Shown here piece by piece: positions 26,763 to 35,061 of a stretch of 64,000 nucleotides of DNA. The notes under the pieces are model-generated. The model was not told the origin of the DNA. It was given only the letters and a program-made list of their open reading frames with translations, and did no database searches. Numbering within the stretch: position 1 is the first letter of the stretch; every line of letters begins with the position of its first letter. Source of the DNA: Acuticoccus mangrovi (GTDB lineage: Bacteria > Pseudomonadota > Alphaproteobacteria > Rhizobiales > Amorphaceae); the NCBI RefSeq assembly GCF_016411865.1, contig NZ_JAEKJA010000007.1, positions 1 to 64,000 of the forward strand. The letters run 5' to 3'. The translations under genes were made by a program, and so were the position numbers.

Positions 26763-26799
26763 GCCCGCTCGCGGCCCTCATCGGGTGCCGCGGGCGGGC
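26763..26799 (+). terminator. Hairpin after the rhodanese gene
   Basis: Twelve-base arms (26763-26774 and 26788-26799) pair with a single G-U around a 13-base loop, 32 bases after the stop. No T-run follows. It probably ends the DsrE-rhodanese transcript. The rest of the 242-bp gap to the methyltransferase shows no other clear feature. Confidence 0.45.
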
Positions 26800-26972
26800 T
26801 GTCATCGTGGTGAGAGCGCCGTCCCATATGAGACGGCACCCAATGTGACGCATCCCCGATGGCTCGCGATTCCTTGCGTCGGGGGTGCCTCGACCATACC
26901 GGTTCGGGACGTATCAGAGCGCGTCGCGGCGTGCCGACCGGTGTCGATGCGACGTGAGGCAGGGAGAAGAGC

Positions 26973-27575
26973 ATGACGTATTGGGACGAGAGGTTCGCCG
27001 GCGAGGACTATCTCTTCGGCACCGCGCCGAACGTCTTCCTGGAGCAGGAGGTGGGCCGCCTGCCGTCGGGCGGTCGCGTGCTCGCCGTCGCCGACGGCGA
27101 GGGCCGCAACGGCGTCTTCCTGGCGGAGAAGGGCTTCGACGTGACGTCGCTCGATTCCTCCGCCGTGGGGCTCGAGAAGGCCCGTCGCCTGGCGCAGGAG
27201 CGCGGCGTGTCGCTCCACTTCGTCCACGCCGACGTCGCCACCTGGGACTGGCCGGAGGCGTCCTTCGACGCCGTGGTGGCGATCTTCATCCAGTTCGCGC
27301 CCCCGCCGATGCGCGAGGCGATGTTCGAGCGGATGAAGGCGGCGCTGCGACCCGGCGGCGTCCTCCTGCTGCAGGGCTATCGGCCCGAGCAGGTCGACTA
27401 CGGCACCGGCGGTCCGCCGAACCGCGAGAACATGTACACCCGGGCGCTGCTCGAAGAGGCCTTCGCCGACCTCGAGATCCTGCACCTTGCCGAGCACGAC
27501 AGAGAGCTCGGCGAAGGCGACCGCCACGTCGGCATGTCCGCCCTGATCGATCTCGTGGCGCGGCGCCCCGAGTAG
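26973..27575 (+). CDS. Class I SAM-dependent methyltransferase (TehB/TPMT-like)
   Basis: This 200-residue Rossmann-fold methyltransferase opens MTYWDERFAGEDYLFGTAPN, a start typical of TehB- and thiopurine-methyltransferase-like enzymes that methylate small thiols, selenium or tellurium. The SAM site is GGRVLAVADGEGRNGVFLAEKGFDVTSLDSS (about residues 34-64), followed by ADVATWDWPEASFDAVVAIFIQFAPP and LRPGGVLLLQGY. AGGGAGAAG precedes the ATG. In this sulfur island an S-methyltransferase acting on sulfide or a thiol is plausible but unproven. It converges on the OxyR-like gene. Confidence 0.78.
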   Translation: MTYWDERFAGEDYLFGTAPNVFLEQEVGRLPSGGRVLAVADGEGRNGVFLAEKGFDVTSLDSSAVGLEKARRLAQERGVSLHFVHADVATWDWPEASFDAVVAIFIQFAPPPMREAMFERMKAALRPGGVLLLQGYRPEQVDYGTGGPPNRENMYTRALLEEAFADLEILHLAEHDRELGEGDRHVGMSALIDLVARRPE

Positions 27576-27620
27576 GTCGTCCACCGGCTCGCGGGCGGAC
27601 GGGGGAGGGGCGCCGGATCC

Positions 27621-28568
27621 TCAGCGTGCGGCCGGCTCGCCGGTGGCGATCGCCTCTGGATCGGCGCCGGCGAAGAGGGCGTCGCGCGCCTCGACGAGGC
27701 AGCGGCGGACCACCTCGAAGACGTCCTCGCGCGCCGACGTCCGCCGCCTGACGAGGACCACCCGACGCGGCCGCGCTCCCGGCAGGTCGGTGAGGGCGAT
27801 GCCGTGCCCGTCGGCTGCGCCCGCGGCGACGGCGAGCTTTGGCAGCAGCGTCAGCCCGAGCCCCTGGCCCACCATCGCGGCGAGGGTGGCAAGGCTCGTC
27901 GCCGCGAACGAGCCGTCCTCCGAGAGGCCCGCGCTCGGAAAGCTCGACAGGGCGTGACGCTGCAGGCAGTGCCCCTTTTCAAGGAGCAGGAGGCTGCGCC
28001 CCTCGAGGTCGCCGCCGTCGGCCGACGGACGGTTCGCCAGCGGATGGCCGCGCGGGGTCGCGAGCTGATAGCCGTCGTCGAACAAGGGCTCCACCTCGAG
28101 CTCGCCCGGCACGTCGTAGGGCAGCGCCATCACCACCGCGTCGAGCTCGCCCTTCATCAGCCGCGCGATGAGGGCGTCCGTCAGATCCTCGCGCAGCAAG
28201 AGCCGCACGTCCGGCCGCGCCTCGCGGATGAGGGCGAGGGCGGCCGGTATGATGAACGGCCCCACGGTGGGGATCGCGCCGAGACGAACGACGCTCGTGC
28301 CCCGTCCCGCATGCGTATCGGCAAGCTCCTGGATCGCCTCGACGTCGGCGAGCACGCTTTGCGCCCGCCGGGCGATCTCCTCGCCGACGGGCGTCATGAG
28401 GACCGAGTGGCGCGTGCGCTCCGCGAGCTGCACCCCCAGCTCCAGCTCGAGCTCCTTGAGCCCGGTCGAGATCGTCGACTGGGTGACGTGGCACGCCTCG
28501 GCCGCACGCGAGAAGTTCAGCGTGTCGGCGAGGGCGACGAGGAAGCGGAGCTGGCGGAGCGAAGGCAT
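27621..28568 (-). CDS. OxyR-like LysR-family regulator lacking the second redox cysteine
   Basis: This 315-residue LysR protein has the HTH at about residues 17-45 (FSRAAEACHVTQSTISTGLKELELELG) and an OxyR-type regulatory domain: LRLGAIPTVGPFIIPAALALIREARPDVRL, LEKGHCLQRHAL. Cys201 matches the peroxide-sensing Cys199 of E. coli OxyR. The position of its disulfide partner (Cys208) is Phe210 here, and no cysteine lies nearby. The gene is divergent from a peroxiredoxin across 110 A/T-rich bases, the usual OxyR/AhpC layout. Sensing would need a one-cysteine mechanism such as sulfenylation, persulfidation or an external thiol. Confidence 0.83.
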   Translation of the reverse strand: MPSLRQLRFLVALADTLNFSRAAEACHVTQSTISTGLKELELELGVQLAERTRHSVLMTPVGEEIARRAQSVLADVEAIQELADTHAGRGTSVVRLGAIPTVGPFIIPAALALIREARPDVRLLLREDLTDALIARLMKGELDAVVMALPYDVPGELEVEPLFDDGYQLATPRGHPLANRPSADGGDLEGRSLLLLEKGHCLQRHALSSFPSAGLSEDGSFAATSLATLAAMVGQGLGLTLLPKLAVAAGAADGHGIALTDLPGARPRRVVLVRRRTSAREDVFEVVRRCLVEARDALFAGADPEAIATGEPAAR

Positions 28569-28678
28569 CGGACTCGTTATGGAATTTTTCGATCAATATC
28601 CGCTTTTAAATCAATTTCACAAACTCTGCCAAGGGCGGCATATCGACGGCATCGCAAATCGCACACGAGGAACCGACG
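28569..28678. promoter_or_regulatory. Divergent promoter region of the OxyR-like and peroxiredoxin genes
   Basis: This 110-bp gap is markedly A/T-rich around 28580-28625 (ATTTTTCGATCAATAT, then CTTTTAAATCAATTTC), unlike the flanking genes. LysR sites are A/T-rich T-N11-A motifs, and several can be drawn here. It must hold both promoters and probably the OxyR-like operator. A CGAGG ribosome site for the peroxiredoxin lies near 28667. Confidence 0.5.
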
Positions 28679-29335
28679 ATGACCAGCCCGACCGCCGAAG
28701 CCCCCGTCATGGGCCTGCCGCGCATCAACGAGAAGGCGCCTGACTTCTCCGCCCTCACCACCTCCGGCATGCGCAGCCTGTCGGACTACAAGGGCAAGTG
28801 GCTCGTCCTCTTCTCCCACCCGGCCGACTTCACCCCGGTCTGCACGACCGAATTCATGGCGTTCGCCCGCAAGGCGAAGGAATTCGAGGCGATCAACACC
28901 GAGCTGCTCGGCCTCTCGATCGACAGCCACTACGCCCACATCGCCTGGATCCGCTCGATCAAGGAGACCTTCGGCGTCGACATCTCGTTCCCGATCATCG
29001 CTGACCTCGACATGAAGGTGGCGTCGAGCTACGGCATGATCCATCCCGGCGCCGCCGACACCCAGGCGGTCCGCGCCACGTTCATCATCGACCCCGAGGG
29101 CGTGATGCGGGCGATGGTCTACTACCCGATGACCAACGGCCGCTCGGTGGACGAGATCTTCCGCCTCGTGACGGCGCTGCAGACCTCGGTCGAGCACAAG
29201 TGCGCCACGCCGGAAGCCTGGGCGCCGGGCGACGAGGTGATCGTGCCGACCCCGCAGACGGTGGATGCGGCCGAGAAGCGCGCCGACGAAGGCTACGCCA
29301 CCAAGGCCTGGTACTTCTCCACCCGCAGTCTCTGA
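28679..29335 (+). CDS. Peroxiredoxin, Prx6/AhpC-TSA type
   Basis: This 218-residue thiol peroxidase has the peroxidatic Cys55 in FSHPADFTPVCTTEF and a second Cys175 in HKCATPEAW. The PxxxT(S)xxC core is intact, and the C-terminal WAPGDEVIVPTPQTV extension is typical of the Prx6/1-Cys-like bacterial group. Arg at residue 131-132 (VRATFIIDPEG) completes the active site. It would reduce H2O2, organic hydroperoxides or peroxynitrite in the cytoplasm, using thioredoxin or a similar donor. It is divergent from the OxyR-like regulator, which probably controls it. Confidence 0.92.
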   Translation: MTSPTAEAPVMGLPRINEKAPDFSALTTSGMRSLSDYKGKWLVLFSHPADFTPVCTTEFMAFARKAKEFEAINTELLGLSIDSHYAHIAWIRSIKETFGVDISFPIIADLDMKVASSYGMIHPGAADTQAVRATFIIDPEGVMRAMVYYPMTNGRSVDEIFRLVTALQTSVEHKCATPEAWAPGDEVIVPTPQTVDAAEKRADEGYATKAWYFSTRSL

Positions 29336-29443
29336 CCGGCTCCACCGCCGAACGCGACACGGCGGGAGGGGACACCCCTTCCGCCACCGCCGCCCACCCA
29401 AAACGAGCCGCCGCGGCCCTTTGTCGATGAATCAACGCGTCGA

Positions 29444-29498
29444 GACATTTGAGTAGGTCGTGCCGTTCGGCGCAGACCTTGCGCGGCACTCAAATGTC
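29444..29498. repeat. 55-bp palindromic element in the convergent gap
   Basis: Perfect 11-bp outer arms (GACATTTGAGT 29444-29454, ACTCAAATGTC 29488-29498) enclose a nested hairpin (AGGTC 29455-29459 with GACCT 29475-29479, and GCCG/CGGC inside). It lies between two convergent genes, just beyond the histidine-kinase stop, so a bidirectional terminator is likely; it could also be a small dispersed palindrome. No second copy was noticed in this window. Confidence 0.5.
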
Positions 29499-29510
29499 GC
29501 GGTCGATCCG

Positions 29511-30944
29511 CTAGACGGCCGGCGTTCCGCTGTCGGCCTCGCCCGTCGGACCGGGGTGCGTCGCGCGAACGCCGGCGCTCTTCTCGACCGACGCGCGGAC
29601 GATGCGGGCGGCGGGGAAGCGCAGCGCGGCGCGGAACCCGCCGCCGGCACGTGCGCCGAGGTCGAGCCTCGCTTCCATCCGCGCCGCGCAGGCTTCCACG
29701 ATCGAGAGCCCGAGCCCGCTGCCGATCCCCTTGCGGTTCGAACCGCGGTAGAACCGCCCGCTCGCCCGCTGGAATTCCTCAGGCGCCATGCCGCCGCCGT
29801 CGTCCTCGACGACGAGCGCGCCGTCCCCCCAGCCGATCCACACCGTGCCGCCCGTCGCGTAGGTCGCGCCGTTTTCCGCCAGATTGCGGACGGCGAGAGC
29901 GAGGGGAGCCTCACCCACCGCGAGCACCACGTCGGCGAGGCCGTCGTCGACGACGAGACGGCCGCCGGTCGCTTCGAGGCGGGCGGCCGCCTCCGCGCTC
30001 GCCGCCGAGACCACCGGGAGAAGCCGCAGCCGGTCGCCCGTCGCGGGGGCGGCCGCCTCCGCCTCGCCGAAGGCGAGGAGCTGGCGCACGAGGCGCGCGT
30101 TGCGGTCGACGCCGGTAATGATGCGGCCGAGCGCCGCCGTGCGGGTCGCCTCGTCGGGCGCGCGGGCGGCGATCTCGGCCTGGGTGCGCAGGCCCGAGAG
30201 CGGGGTCTTCAGCTCGTGCGCGGCGACGGCGAGGAACTCCCGCTCGCGGCCGAGAAGCTCAGCAACGCGGTGGAACAGCCCGTTGAGGGCGCGCACCACG
30301 GGGCGGATCTCCTGCGTGGCGTCGTCCTCGGGCAGGGGCTGCAGGTCCTCCGCGCGGCGCCGCTCGAGCCGGGCGGCGAGCCGCGACAGCGGCGCCAGCC
30401 CGCGGCCCACCGCGAACCACAGGATCGCGGCGAGCAGCGGCAGCGTCACGAGCATAGGCACCGTGAGAGCGAGGAGCATCTCGCGCACGATGTCGTTGCG
30501 GAAGGTGAGATTGTCGCCCACGAGCACCTCCACCCCGGCCCGCTCGTTCCGGACCGCATAGACACGCCACCGCTCGCCGTCGACGACGCGGACCGCATAG
30601 CCCGCGGCGTGGTTCGACAGGCGGGCGTCGGGGGCGCCGGCCGACTTGCCCACGAGATCGCCCGACAGCGACCAGATCTGGCAGGAGAGCTGGCGCTGAT
30701 AGCCCTCGTGCGTCCACTCGCCGGCGTCGAGGGTGCCGGCCGCGGCGGTAAGGCCGATCTCGTGGCTCTCGATCAGCGAGGAGACCATGTTGGCGGCCTC
30801 GCGCAGGCGTGCGTCGAGCACCCGCTCGAGCTTGGCGTTGGTGCTGAGCGTGATCCAGGCGGCGCCGAAGGCCCACACGAGCCCGGTGGCGACGATCAGC
30901 ATCGCGAAGAGCCGCAGCCGGAGGGAGCTGCGCGGCGCGCTCAC
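29511..30944 (-). CDS. Sensor histidine kinase, QseC/PmrB type
   Basis: This 477-residue membrane kinase has two spans (about residues 9-30 and 165-187) enclosing a periplasmic sensor domain, then HAMP, a dimerisation domain with the H-box LAVAAHELKTPLSGLRTQ, and a HATPase domain. The N-box is RNLAENGATYA, G1 is EDDGGGM and G2 is GIGSGLGLSIV. The start must be the GTG at 30944, which overlaps the response-regulator stop by 4 bases (GTGA); longer frames upstream lie in the regulator gene. It pairs with the preceding OmpR-type regulator. The periplasmic domain has one cysteine (RQLSCQIW), possibly relevant to redox sensing. Confidence 0.9.
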   Translation of the reverse strand: MSAPRSSLRLRLFAMLIVATGLVWAFGAAWITLSTNAKLERVLDARLREAANMVSSLIESHEIGLTAAAGTLDAGEWTHEGYQRQLSCQIWSLSGDLVGKSAGAPDARLSNHAAGYAVRVVDGERWRVYAVRNERAGVEVLVGDNLTFRNDIVREMLLALTVPMLVTLPLLAAILWFAVGRGLAPLSRLAARLERRRAEDLQPLPEDDATQEIRPVVRALNGLFHRVAELLGREREFLAVAAHELKTPLSGLRTQAEIAARAPDEATRTAALGRIITGVDRNARLVRQLLAFGEAEAAAPATGDRLRLLPVVSAASAEAAARLEATGGRLVVDDGLADVVLAVGEAPLALAVRNLAENGATYATGGTVWIGWGDGALVVEDDGGGMAPEEFQRASGRFYRGSNRKGIGSGLGLSIVEACAARMEARLDLGARAGGGFRAALRFPAARIVRASVEKSAGVRATHPGPTGEADSGTPAV

Positions 30945-31606
30945 GCGTCGTCCCGGCGCAGGCGATAGCCGAGGCCCCGCACCGTCTCGATGAAGTCGCC
31001 GCCGAGCTTGCCGCGCAGATTGTGGATGTGCACCTCGACGGCGTTGCTCTCGACGCCGTTGGAAAAGCCGTAGAGCCGGTCTTCCAGCTGCTGGCGCGAC
31101 AGGACGACCCCCGGCCGCTCCATCAGCGCGTGGAGGAGGGCGAATTCGCGACGGGAAATGCGGATCGGCTTGTCGGCGACTTCGGCCGACAGCGTCGCGG
31201 GATCGATGGCGACGTCGCGCCACTCGATCCGGGCGGCGGCTTGGCCGCGTCCGCGCCGCACCAGCGCGCGCAGCCGGGCGGCGAGCTCGTCGAGCTCGAA
31301 GGGCTTGCCGAGATGATCGTCCGCCCCCGCGTCGAGACCGGTGATGCGGTCGGCGAGGGTGTCCTGGGCGGTCAGCATGATGACGGGCGTCGCGTCGCCG
31401 CGAGCGCGCAGATCGGCGAGGATGGCGCGACCGTCACCGTCCGGCAGCATGACGTCGAGGACGATCGCGCTGAACCCGCCGACTGCGATCGCGGCTTCCG
31501 CGTCGGCCGCGGACGGGGCAAGGTCCACGGTGAAGCCCTGCAGGCCGAGACCCACGGCGAGACCGTCCCCGAGGAGCTCGTCGTCCTCCACGATCAGGAT
31601 GCGCAT
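30941..31606 (-). CDS. OmpR-family response regulator, QseB/PmrA type
   Basis: This 221-residue regulator has a receiver domain (acidic pocket EDDE, phospho-Asp in IVLDVMLPDGDG, Lys in LGKPFE) and a winged-helix DNA-binding domain (SRREFALLHALMERPGVVLSRQQLEDRLYGFSNGVESNAVEVHIHNLRGKL). This form is typical of QseB/PmrA. It starts the kinase operon and is divergent from dsbD. A CTTAAG-N5-CTTAAG repeat in the gap is a likely binding site, implying autoregulation plus control of the dsbD operon. Confidence 0.92.
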   Translation of the reverse strand: MRILIVEDDELLGDGLAVGLGLQGFTVDLAPSAADAEAAIAVGGFSAIVLDVMLPDGDGRAILADLRARGDATPVIMLTAQDTLADRITGLDAGADDHLGKPFELDELAARLRALVRRGRGQAAARIEWRDVAIDPATLSAEVADKPIRISRREFALLHALMERPGVVLSRQQLEDRLYGFSNGVESNAVEVHIHNLRGKLGGDFIETVRGLGYRLRRDDA

Positions 31607-31647
31607 CGTTGGCTCTCCATTGGCCCGACGTCGGGTGCGGGGCTGAG

Positions 31648-31664
31648 CTTAAGCGCGCCTTAAG
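31648..31664. promoter_or_regulatory. CTTAAG-N5-CTTAAG direct repeat, candidate response-regulator box
   Basis: CTTAAG at 31648-31653 and 31659-31664 are separated by CGCGC, giving an 11-bp period. PmrA/QseB-type regulators bind CTTAAT-N5-CTTAAT-like direct repeats with this period. Since CTTAAG is itself palindromic, the element also reads as an inverted repeat. It sits between the two-component operon (start 31606) and dsbD (start 31709). CATAGA at 31691-31696 may be the dsbD -10. Confidence 0.6.
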
Positions 31665-31708
31665 CTGGCGAGGCGACACGCCTCCCACCTCATAGACCAC
31701 GGGATGCG

Positions 31709-33562
31709 ATGATGAGACGTAACGAACCGGCGACCGCGGCGATCCTCGTCGTGTGCGCCCTGTGCCTTCTCATCGGCACGTCCCCCGGCGCCGGAGCCGA
31801 GACGCGCAGCCCGCCGCTCGCCGCCAGCGAGGCGTTCGCCCCCACGCTGAGCCGGAGCGCCGACGGCGGCGTCGCTGTGCGCTTCGAGATCGCCGACGGC
31901 TACTATCTCTATCGCGACGGCTTTGCCGTCGGCGCGCAGGGCGCCTCGCTCCCCTTCGCGGTGCCCGACGGCGAGACCAAGGACGACCCGACGTTCGGGC
32001 CGAGCGAGGTCTATCACGATGGGGTGAGCGTGACGGTCGCCGGCGCGGCGCTCGCGGGGCTCTCGCGCGGTGCCGACGTCACGCTCCGCTTCCGCGGCTG
32101 CCAGGAGGACGGCATCTGCTATCGCCCGCAGGCGGTGACGTTCGACCCGGAGCGTCTTCTCATCGCCAGTGGCTCGTCCGCCGCCGATGCGCTCTCCCCG
32201 CTCTGGACGCGCGCGGCCCAAGCTCCCACGGCCGCCGACGCCGTCGGTGCCGCAAACGGGGAGGGGAGGGGAATGGTCGTCCGGGCCGACCCCGCGGCGG
32301 GCGGCGTGTTCGATCGCCTCTTCCTCGACGTGAGCGCGCCGATGGTGGTGGCGACCTTCTTCGTCCTCGGGCTCGGCCTCGCGTTCACGCCGTGCGTCTT
32401 TCCGATGTATCCGATCCTCGCCGGGCAGCTCACCCGCGGCGGCGGCAAGGGGATGCTCTTCGGCCTCACCCACTCGCTCGCCTACGTGGTGGCGATGGCG
32501 GCGGCGTTCGGGCTGATCGGCCTCGTCGCGGCGTGGTCCGGGGCGAACCTCCAACGGGTCCTCCAGTCGCCCGTCGCGATCGGCGCGGTCGCCACCCTCT
32601 TCGCGCTCCTCGCCCTCTCGATGTTCGGCCTCTTCGAGCTGCGCCTTCCGGGGCGCCTCGTCGCGGCCGTCTCGGCGCGCTCCTACGGCCATGGCCTCGG
32701 GGCGAGCGCGGCGCTCGGCTTCACCTCGACGCTGATCGTCGGCCCGTGCGTCACCGCTCCACTCGCCGGCGCGCTCCTCTATATCGCGCAGACGGGCGAC
32801 GCCGGCCTCGGCGCGGCATCGCTCTTCGCGCTGGGGCTCGGGCAGGGCGCGCCGCTCGTCCTCTTCGGCACGGCCGGCGCGCGCCTCCTGCCACGCGCCG
32901 GCGCCTGGATGACGGTGGTGACGCGCGCCTTCGGGGTGGCGTTTCTCGGCCTCGCCCTCTTCATGGCCTCGCGCATCCTGCCGCCGACGGCGACGCTCTG
33001 GCTCGCCGCCGCGCTCGTCGTCGGCGTCGGCGTGGCGCTGATCGACGCTATGGTGCGGTCGGCCGGATGGATGCGCCAGCTGGCGGCGACGTCGGGCGTG
33101 CTCGCCATCGTCGTCGGGGCGGTGCTCGCGGTGGGGGCGATGGCGGGCGCGACCGACCCGCTGCGCCCGCTCGCCCCCCTCGTCGGCTCGGCGCCCGACC
33201 ATGCGCCGCTCGACTTCCGGACCGTCTACTCGGGCGACGACCTCGCCGCCGCGGTCGCGCAGGCGGCGGGGCCGACATTCCTCTACTTCACCGCCGAGTG
33301 GTGCGTGTCGTGCACCGTCATGGAGCGCTCCGTGTTCGCCGACGCGGACGTGATCACGGCGCTCGGGCGCCACACTCTTCTCAAGGTCGACCTCACCGAC
33401 GAGGGTCCGGCCACCGCGGCACTGATGCACGAGCTCGCCGTCGTCGGCCCGCCGACGATGCTGTTCATCGCCGAAGGCGGCGCCGAGGTGCCGGCGACGC
33501 GCGTCGTCGGCGAGGTCGGTCCCGACGCGGTGGTCTCGCGCGCCAGGAAGGCCGCGTTCTGA
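31709..33562 (+). CDS. dsbD: Thiol:disulfide interchange protein DsbD
   Basis: This 617-residue protein carries electrons from cytoplasmic thioredoxin to periplasmic partners. A signal peptide (about residues 1-30) is followed by the periplasmic alpha domain with Cys131 and Cys137 (FRGCQEDGICYRPQ). Eight membrane spans follow, with Cys229 (FTPCVFPMYPI) and Cys347 (IVGPCVTAPLAG), then a C-terminal thioredoxin-like domain with Cys532/Cys535 (EWCVSC). All six functional cysteines are present. It leads an operon with a TlpA-like thioredoxin, an L,D-transpeptidase and a DsbA-like protein, and is divergent from a two-component system. Confidence 0.94.
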   Translation: MMRRNEPATAAILVVCALCLLIGTSPGAGAETRSPPLAASEAFAPTLSRSADGGVAVRFEIADGYYLYRDGFAVGAQGASLPFAVPDGETKDDPTFGPSEVYHDGVSVTVAGAALAGLSRGADVTLRFRGCQEDGICYRPQAVTFDPERLLIASGSSAADALSPLWTRAAQAPTAADAVGAANGEGRGMVVRADPAAGGVFDRLFLDVSAPMVVATFFVLGLGLAFTPCVFPMYPILAGQLTRGGGKGMLFGLTHSLAYVVAMAAAFGLIGLVAAWSGANLQRVLQSPVAIGAVATLFALLALSMFGLFELRLPGRLVAAVSARSYGHGLGASAALGFTSTLIVGPCVTAPLAGALLYIAQTGDAGLGAASLFALGLGQGAPLVLFGTAGARLLPRAGAWMTVVTRAFGVAFLGLALFMASRILPPTATLWLAAALVVGVGVALIDAMVRSAGWMRQLAATSGVLAIVVGAVLAVGAMAGATDPLRPLAPLVGSAPDHAPLDFRTVYSGDDLAAAVAQAAGPTFLYFTAEWCVSCTVMERSVFADADVITALGRHTLLKVDLTDEGPATAALMHELAVVGPPTMLFIAEGGAEVPATRVVGEVGPDAVVSRARKAAF

Positions 33563-34380
33563 TGCCGGCCGTGCAGCTGGGGCCGCTCCTCTTCGCCGGT
33601 GACCGCCTGGCGGCCGTCGTCGGCGTGATCGGCTTCCTCGCGGCCGCGGCGCTCCTGTCCGCGCTCCTCGATCGGCGTCTCGCCGGCTGGGCGACGACGG
33701 CCCTCCTCGTCGGCGTCGTCGCCGCGCGCATCGGCCACGTCGCCCTCCATGCGGCGACCTTCGCGACCGAGCCGCTGCGCGCGCTGATGGTGTGGCAAGG
33801 CGGGTTCTCGCTGCCGGCCGGCCTCCTCGGCGTGGCGCTCTACACCCTGCTCGCCCAGCGCACGACGAGGGCTCGCCTCGGCGCGGTGGCGGCGGTGGGC
33901 GGCGGGCTGCTCGCCTGGACGGGCGCCGCCGTCTTCGTCGCGCCGCAGCCGATCGCGGCGCCCACGATGCCGATCACGACGCTCGGCGACGCGCCGCTGC
34001 GCATCGCCGACCTCGCCGGTCGACCCGTCGTCGTCAACCTGTGGGCGACGTGGTGTCCACCCTGCCGGCGCGAGATGCCGCTTCTCACCGAAGCCGCGGC
34101 GGCGCGGACGGACGTCGGCTTCGTCCTCGCCAACCAGGGCGAGGGCGCTTCCGCCGTGCGGGCCTTCCTCGCCGCCGCCGGCCTCCCCGCCGCGCACGTC
34201 GCCATCGACCGCTTCAGGACGCTGTCGCGGCACTACGGCGTCAAGGGCTACCCGACGACGCTGTTCCTCAACCCCGACGGCACACTCCGCGCCGTCCATG
34301 TCGGCGAGATCTCCCGCGAAGCGCTCGGCGCCGCGCTGGGCGACCCCGCCCCCGCCAGACGAACCGAGGCTTCCTCATGA
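33562..34380 (+). CDS. Membrane-anchored TlpA-like thioredoxin-fold reductase
   Basis: This 272-residue protein has an N-terminal half with three or four membrane spans (residues about 12-128, some likeness to prolipoprotein diacylglyceryl transferase-like membrane segments) and a periplasmic TlpA/ResA-type domain. The active site is WATWCPPCRREMP (Cys165, Cys168), with the cis-proline region KGYPTTLFLNPDG. Such proteins take electrons from DsbD for cytochrome c maturation or for reduction of specific periplasmic disulfides. It overlaps dsbD by TGATG and the next gene by ATGA. The multi-span anchor is larger than usual for TlpA. Confidence 0.83.
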   Translation: MPAVQLGPLLFAGDRLAAVVGVIGFLAAAALLSALLDRRLAGWATTALLVGVVAARIGHVALHAATFATEPLRALMVWQGGFSLPAGLLGVALYTLLAQRTTRARLGAVAAVGGGLLAWTGAAVFVAPQPIAAPTMPITTLGDAPLRIADLAGRPVVVNLWATWCPPCRREMPLLTEAAAARTDVGFVLANQGEGASAVRAFLAAAGLPAAHVAIDRFRTLSRHYGVKGYPTTLFLNPDGTLRAVHVGEISREALGAALGDPAPARRTEASS

Positions 34381-35036
34381 CATCGCTCCGCCCCTTCCTC
34401 GCCCTTCTCCTCGCGCTCGCGGCGGGAGCGTGCACCACGTCCGTGCAGCAGGCGGTCGACGCCACCCCGGGCGTCTCGACGCCCAGCAGCGATCAGCGGG
34501 TCGCCGAGATGTACGGCACCGTCTCCGACAGCGGCTGGACCGTGCCGGCGGTGCAGAAGATGCAGTCCCGCAACGTCAGAAAGCTCGTCGACGACCCCAC
34601 CGGCCAGCCCGCCGGCACCCTCGTGGTCGACCCCAGGGAGCGCTACCTCTATCTCGTGATGGAGGGCGGCAAGGCGATGCGTTACGGCGTCGGCGTCGGC
34701 AAGGCCGGGCTCGAGTTCACCGGCGAGGGCGTCGTCGGCCGCAAGGCGACCTGGCCCGGCTGGCGGCCGACCGACGACATGATCGCCCGCGATCCCGACC
34801 GCTACGCGGAGTGGCGCGGCGGCATGGCCGGCGGCATCGACAATCCGCTCGGGGCGCGCGCCCTATACCTCTACAAGAACGGCCAGGACACCCTCTACCG
34901 CATCCACGGCACCAACCAGCCGTGGTCGATCGGCCAGGCCGTCTCGTCCGGCTGCATCCGGATGCTCAACCAGGACGTCATGGATCTCTATCGCCGCGTG
35001 CCGCAGAACGCGCGCGTCGTCGTCCTGCCCGCCTGA
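34377..35036 (+). CDS. L,D-transpeptidase (YkuD domain), probable lipoprotein
   Basis: This 219-residue protein has a signal sequence with a lipobox-like LAAGAC (Cys19) and a YkuD catalytic domain. The catalytic His177 and Cys193 lie in IHGTNQPWSIGQAVSSGCIRM. It would form 3-3 peptidoglycan cross-links or attach proteins to peptidoglycan. The catalytic residue is a cysteine in the oxidising periplasm, which would explain its place between a TlpA-like reductase and a DsbA-like oxidase: the reductase may keep Cys193 reduced. The ATG overlaps the stop of the upstream gene. Confidence 0.9.
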   Translation: MTSLRPFLALLLALAAGACTTSVQQAVDATPGVSTPSSDQRVAEMYGTVSDSGWTVPAVQKMQSRNVRKLVDDPTGQPAGTLVVDPRERYLYLVMEGGKAMRYGVGVGKAGLEFTGEGVVGRKATWPGWRPTDDMIARDPDRYAEWRGGMAGGIDNPLGARALYLYKNGQDTLYRIHGTNQPWSIGQAVSSGCIRMLNQDVMDLYRRVPQNARVVVLPA

Positions 35037-35061
35037 TCCTTCGAGACACGGAGTTGCGACC

